A DNA stretch of 5,909 bases, from the NCBI GenBank assembly GCA_903864485.1, contig CAIPGD010000573.1, positions 1 to 5,909 of the forward strand, read 5' to 3'. The notes beneath the pieces are model-generated. The model did not search any database. It saw only the letters and a list, made by a program, of their open reading frames with translations, and had not been told where the DNA came from. Both the position numbers and the translations under genes were made by a program. This stretch comes from an uncultured bacterium (lineage in GTDB: Bacteria; Pseudomonadota; Gammaproteobacteria; Burkholderiales; Burkholderiaceae_E). Below, one piece after another: positions 1-5,843 of the stretch; the stretch's first letter is position 1, and each line of letters starts with the position of its first letter.

Positions 1-407
1 AGCCTGGCCACCGTCAAGCGCAGCCGCTCGGGTTGAGCGGGCTTCAGGACATAGTCGATCGCCCCCCGCTCGAATGCCTGAACTGCGTACTGATCAAAGG
101 CCGTCACGAACACGATTTCAGGTGGACAGCGGTCTGCGCCGAAGTCCAGTTGAATGATCTGGGCGGCCGCTTCGATACCCGTTAAGCCGGGCATGCGGAT
201 ATCGAGAAAGACCACATCGGGTTTGAACTGAGCCACCAGATCAACGGCCTCCTGGCCATTGCGGGCTTGCGCCACCAGCTCGAGTTCGGGCCAGACATCG
301 CGCAGGGCGGCGACGAGCTGATCGCGCAACAAGCGCTCGTCATCGGCGACGATCGCCCTGACCCTTTTAATCCCGGCTGCCACCGCTATTTCCATGTCTT
401 TTGCCAT
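1..407 (-). CDS. Response regulator, AlgR/LytR-type receiver domain (3' end outside window)
   Basis: I translated this directly from the minus strand; 135 whole codons are visible before the window ends. They form a complete CheY-like receiver domain: acidic pair D22-D23 after a hydrophobic strand, phospho-acceptor D69 in FLDIRMPG, switch threonine T102 in VFVTAF, and K122 in the YVLKP motif. The FDQYAVQAFE stretch (104-113) and LKPAQPERL (121-129) are typical of receivers joined to a LytTR DNA-binding domain, so the missing C-terminus is probably LytTR; that is inference. It would take phosphate from the adjacent kinase and act on DNA in the cytoplasm. The start is uncertain. ATG at 407 and ATG at 395 are in frame, separated by three codons, and neither has a well-spaced Shine-Dalgarno. 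A frame stop near 470 and the absence of ATG, GTG or TTG between it and 407 limit the choice to these two. The gene starts 55 nt after the kinase stop, in a different frame. Confidence 0.93.
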   Translation of the reverse strand, partial: MAKDMEIAVAAGIKRVRAIVADDERLLRDQLVAALRDVWPELELVAQARNGQEAVDLVAQFKPDVVFLDIRMPGLTGIEAAAQIIQLDFGADRCPPEIVFVTAFDQYAVQAFERGAIDYVLKPAQPERLRLTVAR

Positions 408-415
408 CGCCTGAT

Positions 416-460
416 TGCCGCCCTCGTCTGTGCCGCCCTTGACTGTGCCGCCCTTGAGTG
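416..460 (-). repeat. Three tandem 15-bp units between kinase stop and regulator start
   Basis: On the plus strand the units are 416-430, 431-445 and 446-460, each beginning TGCCGCCCT. In mRNA sense each unit ends in AAGGGCGGCA or GAGGGCGGCA, so each carries a purine-rich core resembling a Shine-Dalgarno sequence. The array fills almost the whole 55-nt spacer between the kinase and regulator genes. The nearest core (GAGGG, 421-425) lies 13 nt before the ATG at 407, which is longer than the usual spacing. The unit length is a multiple of three, and the regulator frame stays open through the array but has no start codon there. Function is unknown. Confidence 0.85.
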
Positions 461-462
461 GC

Positions 463-1767
463 TCAGGCGCTCACCACTCGATAGGGCAGGGTGATTCGAA
501 CGGCTGCGCCTTCGGGCTCATTCTGAGCGATCGTTAGATGGGCATCCGTGCCATAGAGGTGCTTGAGGCGTTCGCGAATATTCTCAAGCCCGCTGCCCAG
601 TGGTGCAATGGTCGGATTGGCTGCGGTGGGCGGACTGGCACTAAAACCGACACCGGTATCACACACATTGACCAACAGTCGGCCATCGGCAACCAGGGCC
701 TCAATCGTAATCTGACCGCCTTGCGGCTTCGGTTCGAGCCCGTGCTTGATCGCGTTCTCGACCAGGCTTTGCAACATCATCGGCGGGAACTCGGCTGACA
801 GTAGTCCCGGGGGAATCCGCAGATTCGTTTGCAGGCGCTCCTCCATCCGGGTCCTCTGGATGTCCAGGTAGGGATGGATGACGGCCAACTCCTCGCCCAG
901 AGTTCTGCGCAACTGCGCCTTGCCCTCCCGCAGGCTGGGCATCGTGGCGCGCAGGAGCGCAATCAGACTTTGCTGCATCCGGCTCGCGCGCGGTGGGTCG
1001 GTCTGAATCAGATGATCGATCGATGCCAGCGTATTGAACAGAAAATGGGGCTCGAGTTGTGCGTGCATCGCGGCCATCTGGGCTTCGGCAACCTGACGCC
1101 GGAGTTGCTCAGTCTCCGCGGTCTCGGTCGCCACACTGGCCTGTGCTTCGGCGCGCAATCGACCCGTGTACGTGATTTTGATGATGATCGAAGCAACGAT
1201 CCACAGGAATGCGAGATCCGTTAAGAACTTGCCGGACCCTGTGTGGACGTGGACCTGGGGCCCCGAGCCCATTGTGTTGTCGTCGTCCTCGTCATCCGGG
1301 TGGGCCTGACCCTTCTTCTCGACCATGTTCTTGTGGATCTCCCGAATCACGGTCTCGAAGATTTCGGTCGCGTCGCCCGAAGCCGGGACATTGATTTCAA
1401 CCCGTGGCTGGTTGTCTCGTTGAATCTCGATGTGGATTCTTTGATCCTTAGGCGCTGGGGTAGGTGCTGGGGTGGATGGTGGGGTGGATGGTGGGGTGGA
1501 TAAGGTCTCTTCTGCCGAGTTCGCAACCAGCGTCGTGGTGAGCATGGCGGCGGGTTGCGGATGGCGCTTGATGTCGACCACCTGCTTCAGGGTCACGTGC
1601 TCGGAGGAAAGCCAGCTAAAGGGCGGCAGACTTTGGAGGATGCTGGCGCAGATCATCAAGAGGAGTGCCAGCAGGAAGAATTTTTTCCAGCTGATCCCGA
1701 CAAGCCAGCGCGCATAGGCATGAAAGCCTTGGGTGACAGGTGCGAATCGTTGGGTCCAGGTGATCAT
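463..1767 (-). CDS. LytS/AlgZ-type membrane sensor histidine kinase (His_kinase + HATPase_c), 434 aa
   Basis: This is a 434-residue inner-membrane kinase of the His_kinase (LytS/YehU/AlgZ) family, expected to phosphorylate the adjacent regulator. The layout visible in the translation is: a short cytoplasmic N-terminus ending WKK, membrane segment about 30-47, a predicted periplasmic region 48-183, membrane segment about 184-201, a coiled-coil-like charged linker 203-235, then the phospho-acceptor motif LEPHFLFN with H241. The ATPase domain has N box LVENAIKHGL (335-344), G1 DTGVGF (370-375) and G2 GSGLENIRERL (391-401). The sensor region has a Ser-Thr-Pro repeat (90-106), an acidic run DDEDDD (158-163) and an HVH (173-175); I recognise no named sensor domain in it. 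I chose ATG 1767 because CAGAGG sits 8 nt upstream and the first membrane segment follows at the expected distance. The frame stays open upstream to 2097, but that part runs into oppDF and looks non-genuine. Kinase class is secure; the signal sensed is unknown. Confidence 0.93.
   Translation of the reverse strand: MITWTQRFAPVTQGFHAYARWLVGISWKKFFLLALLLMICASILQSLPPFSWLSSEHVTLKQVVDIKRHPQPAAMLTTTLVANSAEETLSTPPSTPPSTPAPTPAPKDQRIHIEIQRDNQPRVEINVPASGDATEIFETVIREIHKNMVEKKGQAHPDDEDDDNTMGSGPQVHVHTGSGKFLTDLAFLWIVASIIIKITYTGRLRAEAQASVATETAETEQLRRQVAEAQMAAMHAQLEPHFLFNTLASIDHLIQTDPPRASRMQQSLIALLRATMPSLREGKAQLRRTLGEELAVIHPYLDIQRTRMEERLQTNLRIPPGLLSAEFPPMMLQSLVENAIKHGLEPKPQGGQITIEALVADGRLLVNVCDTGVGFSASPPTAANPTIAPLGSGLENIRERLKHLYGTDAHLTIAQNEPEGAAVRITLPYRVVSA
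1457..1501 (-). repeat. 12-bp tandem repeat inside the kinase sensor region
   Basis: Plus-strand units GGGGTGGATGGT occupy 1469-1480 and 1481-1492 exactly, with a partial copy at 1493-1501 and a diverged copy at 1457-1468. On the coding strand they encode a Ser-Thr-Pro-Pro repeat that runs into Thr/Ala-Pro pairs, around kinase residues 90-104. The unit is a multiple of three, so copy-number change would lengthen or shorten a periplasmic Pro-rich linker without shifting the frame. Confidence 0.85.
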
Positions 1768-1906
1768 GAAATGTGCCTCTGAGCGTCGGAAGATCCAGGC
1801 AAGGATCTCTGGGACATCAGCTGGATGCCAACGGCTTCGCGACAAATCGCGTATCCGCGGGCTTGAACTGCATCCGGGTGCGACGAAGCGTTGTTCGAAG
1901 AGCCGT
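1768..1906 (-). other. 139-nt spacer between oppDF and the kinase gene
   Basis: This gap separates the fused ATPase stop from the kinase start. In mRNA sense it holds a small inverted repeat AGATCC-TTGCCT-GGATCT (plus-strand 1791-1808, 6-bp stem, 6-nt loop) about 10 nt before the kinase Shine-Dalgarno, and a weaker CGCGA/TCGCG pair further upstream. Neither is followed by a run of U, so I do not call an intrinsic terminator. I see no convincing sigma-70 -35/-10 pair, so whether the kinase has its own promoter cannot be decided from the sequence. The kinase reading frame is open across the gap, but no protein-like similarity is evident. Confidence 0.55.
1776..1781 (-). promoter_or_regulatory. 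Ribosome binding site of the kinase gene
   Basis: CAGAGG in mRNA sense lies 8 nt before the ATG at 1767. It is the clearest Shine-Dalgarno in the window and fixes the kinase start well inside the longer open frame, giving a 434-residue product. Confidence 0.7.
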
Positions 1907-3976
1907 TCAGGCCAGCCAGCAAGCAGCCTGGGTTTGGCCTGACCCTTCGGAGCCCCCTTTAAATGCCAACACTGGGTTGGATTGTGCGCATCGATCCTGC
2001 GCGATTGGGCAGCGGGTCCGAAATGCGCAACCCGACGGGGGATCAAGAGGCGATGGCAATTCGCCCACCAGCGCGGTCGAGGCCCGATGGCGCTCAATCC
2101 TCGGGTCAGGGACCGGGACCGATGCCAAGAGTGCCCGGGTGTAAGGGTGTCGCGGGTTGTCGAACAGAGCGGCGCGCGCGCCGATTTCGACCACCTGCCC
2201 CAAATACATCACCAGTACGCGCTGGCTGACATGGCGGATGACGGTCAGGTCGTGCGCAATAAAAATCAGTGCGAGCCCGAACTCTTGTTGCAGGTCGCGC
2301 AGGAGGTTGATGATCTGGGCCTGGATCGACACGTCAAGGGCCGAAACCGGCTCGTCACAGATGATGACGCGCGGGCGCAGGATCAGCGCGCGTGCGATGC
2401 CGATGCGCTGGCATTGCCCGCCCGAGAACTCGTGCGGGTAACGATCGAGTTGATGGCGGTCGAGCCCGACCCGTTCAATCAGTGCGCAGACCCGGTCCAA
2501 CCGGTCGGCCGCGGTGAGGTGGGGTTCGTGGGTACGTAAGGGCTCAGACAAGATCTGCAGGATATTCATCCGCGGATCGAGCGAGGCCAGTGGATCTTGA
2601 AACACCATCTGGACTTGCTGACGCACCCGGAGCCAGGCCTGAGTGTTCGCAGTGGCATCTGATTTTGGCGCCATCTCCTGATTGAACCAGCGCAGCGACT
2701 CGGCCTGAAAGGGCACGAGGTTCATGAGCGCACGGGCGAGCGTTGACTTACCGCATCCCGACTCACCCACGACCCCCAGCGTTTCGCCCGCCTGGAGATC
2801 GAAACTCACCCCGCGCACTGCTCGCAGTGTGACGCTGGGCGACCACGGCCAATCGCCCCCGCTGACCGGAAAACCCACCTGCAGTTCACGAACCCGCAGG
2901 AGGGGGGTGGTTGGCGAATTGATCCCGGCCGACGCTTCGGTCCCGGCCTCGGCCTCGACCCCGGCCTCGGCCTCGGTGCGTTGGGATTGGATCTGTTGAA
3001 TCGAAACCTCGCCAGCGGGCCGGTGACATGCGCGCCGATGGCTCTCGCCGGCGAGCTCTGGCGCAAGCGTGCAGCGTGCGTCGGCCAGCGGGCAACGCGG
3101 GGCAAACGGGCAGCCCGGGGGCATCTGGGCGAGATTGGGGGGGGCACCGGGGATCGCGATCAGCGCGTCTTGTTCGCCGTGCAGACGGGGTGCGGCATTC
3201 AGGAGGGCGAGCGTATAGGGGTGGCTCGGGTGGTCAAACAGGGCCTGCGCGCTGCCCTGCTCCATGATCCGGCCACCGTACATCACCATGACCTCGTCGC
3301 ACAATCCGGCAACCAGTCCCAGGTCATGGGTGATCATCAGGATGCCAGTCCCAAAATCGTGCTGCAGTCGGCGCAGGAGGCCCACGATCTGGGCTTGAAC
3401 GGTCACGTCGAGGGCCGTTGTCGGTTCGTCGGCAATTAGCAGGTCAGGCTCACACAGCAAGGCCATCGCGATCATGATGCGTTGACGCATGCCGCCTGAA
3501 AACTGATGCGGGTAGCCCTTCAAGCAACGCACCGGGTCGGCGATCTGAACCGCCTCCAGCATCGTTTGCGCGCGGCTACGGGCCGCCTTTGGCGTAGCGT
3601 TCTTTTGAACCTCGAGGACCTCGGTCATCTGCCGCTCGATCGTCAGATACGGGTTCAGCGAGGTCATTGGATCCTGAAAGATCATCGCAATCCGGTTGCC
3701 ACGGATCCGGTTCAGCTCGTGCGGCGCCAGGCGCAGCAGATCGCGTCCTTCGAAGTGCGCCGCGCCAGTTGCGTGGCCGCCAGCGGCCAGCAGTCCGAGG
3801 ATTGCAAGCATGCTCTGGCTCTTCCCCGAGCCACTCTCGCCGACGATCCCAAACGTCTGCCCTTTGGCTAGGGAAAATGACAAATCGCGAACCGCATCCA
3901 GACGCCCATCGGGGGTCTCGAAATGCACGCCCAAGTGCTTGACGTCGAGCATGGAAGCGGAGCTTGGTTCAGCCAT
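1907..3976 (-). CDS. Fused oligopeptide ABC transporter ATPase OppD-OppF, 689 aa
   Basis: This single chain contains two complete ATPases that are separate proteins (OppD and OppF) in enteric bacteria. They power peptide import from the cytoplasmic face of OppBC. The OppD half (about 1-325) has Walker A GESGSGKS (46-53), Q-loop Q101, signature FSGGMRQR (159-166), Walker B LLIADEP (179-185) and switch H217. The OppF half (about 358-689) has Walker A GESGCGKS (404-411), Q-loop Q460, signature FSGGQCQR (517-524), Walker B VIICDEP (537-543) and switch H575. Each half ends with the peptide-transporter C-terminal region (HPYT at 252 and 609) and four cysteines: 289, 295, 302, 317 and 650, 656, 663, 686. 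A linker of three TEAEAG-like hexapeptides (334-351) joins them, with no in-frame ATG at the second half. Both halves look catalytically intact. The start ATG overlaps the oppC stop by one base (TGATG), and the upstream Shine-Dalgarno is weak, as expected with translational coupling. Confidence 0.96.
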   Translation of the reverse strand: MAEPSSASMLDVKHLGVHFETPDGRLDAVRDLSFSLAKGQTFGIVGESGSGKSQSMLAILGLLAAGGHATGAAHFEGRDLLRLAPHELNRIRGNRIAMIFQDPMTSLNPYLTIERQMTEVLEVQKNATPKAARSRAQTMLEAVQIADPVRCLKGYPHQFSGGMRQRIMIAMALLCEPDLLIADEPTTALDVTVQAQIVGLLRRLQHDFGTGILMITHDLGLVAGLCDEVMVMYGGRIMEQGSAQALFDHPSHPYTLALLNAAPRLHGEQDALIAIPGAPPNLAQMPPGCPFAPRCPLADARCTLAPELAGESHRRACHRPAGEVSIQQIQSQRTEAEAGVEAEAGTEASAGINSPTTPLLRVRELQVGFPVSGGDWPWSPSVTLRAVRGVSFDLQAGETLGVVGESGCGKSTLARALMNLVPFQAESLRWFNQEMAPKSDATANTQAWLRVRQQVQMVFQDPLASLDPRMNILQILSEPLRTHEPHLTAADRLDRVCALIERVGLDRHQLDRYPHEFSGGQCQRIGIARALILRPRVIICDEPVSALDVSIQAQIINLLRDLQQEFGLALIFIAHDLTVIRHVSQRVLVMYLGQVVEIGARAALFDNPRHPYTRALLASVPVPDPRIERHRASTALVGELPSPLDPPSGCAFRTRCPIAQDRCAQSNPVLAFKGGSEGSGQTQAACWLA
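2924..2977 (-). repeat. Three 18-bp units encoding the OppD-OppF linker
   Basis: Plus-strand units at 2942-2959 and 2960-2977 differ only in the last two bases (CCCGGCCTCGGCCTCG core), and 2924-2941 is a diverged third copy. They encode TEAEAG, VEAEAG and TEASAG at residues 334-351 of the fused ATPase, exactly between the OppD C-terminal cysteine region and the start of the OppF homology. An acidic, Ala/Gly-rich flexible linker is implied. Confidence 0.88.
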
Positions 3977-4860
3977 CAGCGGTCTTTCGGATCGAGCGCA
4001 TCGCGCAAACCATCACCCAGAAAGTTAAAGCAGTAGAGCGTGGTCGACAGCAGGGCAGCGGGGAACAGCAACAACCAGGGCGCCACTTCCATGGTCTGGG
4101 CGCCCTCCTGGATCAGTACCCCCCAACTGGTCATGGGTTCTTGAATACCTAAGCCCAAAAACGACAGGACTGACTCGGTCAAAATGACCGCGGGGACGGT
4201 CACTGTGGTGTAGATGACCACCAGACCCAGGAGGTTTGGAACAATGTGGGTGGCGATAATCCGGGCTTGCGATACGCCGATTGCGCGCGCGGCTTCGACA
4301 TAGTCCATCCGCTTGAGTGAGAGCGCCTGACCGCGCACAAGCCGCGCCATGTCCATCCACGAAAAAGCAGTGATGGCCAGAACGACCAGATAGAAATCCC
4401 GGCCCAACACCGTCACCAGAAGAATCGCGATCAGCAGGTAAGGGACGGCGTAGAGCACATCGACGACACGCATCATCCATTGGTCCGCAAAGCCACCCAA
4501 AAAGCCCGCTGTTGCACCCCAGACGGTGCCGAGTGCGACCGAACTGAGCGTTGCCAGAATCCCCACCATCAGGGAGATCCGACCGCCCATCAGGCAGCGC
4601 ACCAGGAGATCGCGCCCAGATTCGTCGGTTCCCCACCAATGACTGTTGGCCAATCCCGGCGCGAGGGCCATTGCGTTCCAGTCCGTGCTGTCAAACGCAT
4701 GGGGCAACAACCAGGGCCCGACGATGCAGACAAAAGTGATCAAGATCAGCAGCAGAGCGCTGACCGTGGCCGCCCGATTTCGTCCAAACCGGTCACGCGC
4801 ATCGCGCCAGGGGCTGCGCGGCGCCGAGGGTTGGGTTGGTTGGCTTGGTGGGGTAGACAT
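3976..4860 (-). CDS. oppC: Oligopeptide ABC transporter permease OppC, 294 aa
   Basis: This is an inner-membrane permease pairing with OppB to form the peptide channel. Visible features are the N-terminal SPWRDARDRFGRNRAA (16-31) typical of OppC, a first membrane segment about 32-52, the conserved GTDESGRDLLVR (77-88), five further hydrophobic segments, the EAA cytoplasmic loop VEAARAIGVS (188-197) that docks on the ATPases, and the C-terminus GDGLRDALDPKDR. The whole length agrees with enterobacterial OppC (about 302 aa) as I recall it. I chose ATG 4860 rather than the in-frame TTG at 4863. The ATG gives a one-base TGATG overlap with the oppB stop, identical to the overlap at the oppC/oppDF junction. 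The N-terminal 15 residues are unusually rich in Pro, Ser, Gln and Thr. I see no truncation or frameshift. Confidence 0.96.
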   Translation of the reverse strand: MSTPPSQPTQPSAPRSPWRDARDRFGRNRAATVSALLLILITFVCIVGPWLLPHAFDSTDWNAMALAPGLANSHWWGTDESGRDLLVRCLMGGRISLMVGILATLSSVALGTVWGATAGFLGGFADQWMMRVVDVLYAVPYLLIAILLVTVLGRDFYLVVLAITAFSWMDMARLVRGQALSLKRMDYVEAARAIGVSQARIIATHIVPNLLGLVVIYTTVTVPAVILTESVLSFLGLGIQEPMTSWGVLIQEGAQTMEVAPWLLLFPAALLSTTLYCFNFLGDGLRDALDPKDR

Positions 4861-5780
4861 CAATAACGGATCCGCGGATCCAACACGGCGTAGAGCAAAT
4901 CCACAATCAGGTTGAGGGTCACCACGACCAGCGTGATCAGCACGACCAGCCCGAGGATCAGGGTGTAGTCCCGGTTGGCGGCGCCATTAACGACCAGGCG
5001 CCCAATCCCGGGCAGTGAAAACACGGTTTCGGTGACAAGAGCGGCTGTGATGGACGAAATCGCTAGCGGCCCAAGGACGGAGACCACTGGCAACAGGGCG
5101 GGCTTGAGGGCGTGACGGACGACGATCAGGCGCAGTGATAAGCCTTTGGCGCGCGCGGTCCGGATGAAGTTGCTGTGCAACACCTCAACCAGGCTGCCGC
5201 GCATGACCCGCCCGATCGTGGCCACGTTAATGAATGTCAGCAGCGCGATGGGCAAGACCATGAAGCGGGGCTCAAAATCATTCCAGCCGCCCGAGGGCAA
5301 CCAGCGCATCCAGAGCGAAAAAATCAGAACCAGGACGGGTGCAATCACGAAAGACGGAAAGACGCTCCCGAGGTTGCCCAGCAGCATCACGCTCACATCA
5401 ATCCAGGAATTCTGTCGCAGGGCGGCGAGGCTTCCCAAGATCACGCCAATGAGCAGTGATAGCGCGATCGCGGTCCCGCCAATGGTCAACGAGATCGGTA
5501 GTGCATCCGCCACCAGATCGTTGACCGACCAGTCGGCATAGCGAAATGAGGCACCGAGATCACCGTGCAACAGGTTGCCCAGGTAGTGCAGATATTGCTG
5601 CCAGACTGGCAGGTCAAGGCGGTACTTCGCCTGCAGATTCGCCAAGACGGCTGCAGACACCGCCTTCTCGCTATCGAACGGTCCGCCTGGCGCAGAGAAC
5701 AGCAACAGGTAGACGACGGCGATCACAACCAGCAGTGTCGGGACGATCGCCAACAGGCGGCGCAGGGTATAGGCCAGCAT
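4860..5780 (-). CDS. oppB: Oligopeptide ABC transporter permease OppB, 306 aa
   Basis: This inner-membrane permease is the OppC partner. At 306 residues it has the same length as E. coli OppB and shares its landmarks: an N-terminal LRRLLAIVPTLLVV membrane segment (6-19 onward), KYRLDLPVWQQY (52-63), SVNDLVAD (85-92), a GGWN near 164-167, the EAA-loop sequence SNFIRTARAKGLS (203-215) followed by RHALKPALLPV (222-232), NGAANRDYTL (265-274) and the C-terminus YAVLDPRIRY. Six membrane segments are apparent: about 9-28, 96-121, 131-157, 173-191, 227-249 and 274-299. The start at 5780 agrees with the family N-terminus. Its Shine-Dalgarno is poor: GGGTCACCGACACC precedes the ATG. The stop overlaps the oppC start by one base. 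The neighbour upstream is the end of an OppA-like binding protein. Confidence 0.97.
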   Translation of the reverse strand: MLAYTLRRLLAIVPTLLVVIAVVYLLLFSAPGGPFDSEKAVSAAVLANLQAKYRLDLPVWQQYLHYLGNLLHGDLGASFRYADWSVNDLVADALPISLTIGGTAIALSLLIGVILGSLAALRQNSWIDVSVMLLGNLGSVFPSFVIAPVLVLIFSLWMRWLPSGGWNDFEPRFMVLPIALLTFINVATIGRVMRGSLVEVLHSNFIRTARAKGLSLRLIVVRHALKPALLPVVSVLGPLAISSITAALVTETVFSLPGIGRLVVNGAANRDYTLILGLVVLITLVVVTLNLIVDLLYAVLDPRIRY

Positions 5781-5843
5781 GGTGTCGGTGACCCGGGGCT
5801 CTCAGCGATTAATCTTCAGCGCTGAATACACAGTGCTTCGGAT
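5781..5843 (-). promoter_or_regulatory. oppA-oppB spacer with overlapping inverted repeats
   Basis: The 63-nt gap between the oppA stop and the oppB start contains a perfect 12-bp palindrome TTCAGCGCTGAA (5815-5826). It also contains a second pairing that uses the same bases: TCAGCG (5802-5807) with CGCTGA (5820-5825) around a 12-nt loop. In RNA these are alternative hairpins about 20-45 nt upstream of oppB. No U-run follows, so this is not a standard terminator. In binding-protein transporter operons, hairpins after the binding-protein gene can stabilise its mRNA and lower expression of the permease genes; applying that here is inference. An operator is also possible for the palindrome. Confidence 0.5.

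Noticed and set aside
1841..1855. CGCGA/TCGCG inverted repeat in the oppDF-kinase spacer as a terminator.
   Set aside because: The stem is only 5 bp and no U-run follows it in the direction of transcription.
1768..2097. Kinase reading frame stays open 110 codons upstream of the chosen start, into oppDF.
   Set aside because: The extension overlaps the conserved OppF C-terminus in another frame, shows no membrane or domain character, and a good Shine-Dalgarno precedes the ATG at 1767.
1773..3439. Long plus-strand open frames opposite the kinase and ATPase genes, of 123, 185 and 152 codons.
   Set aside because: They mirror the GC-rich codon pattern of strongly supported minus-strand genes and show no domain motifs.
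4861..4863. TTG as an alternative oppC start one codon upstream.
   Set aside because: The adjacent ATG gives the same TGATG overlap seen at the next junction and is the stronger start codon.
4551..5541. Open frames opposite oppB and oppC rich in Arg, Gln and Pro.
   Set aside because: They are antisense shadows of well-recognised permease genes.
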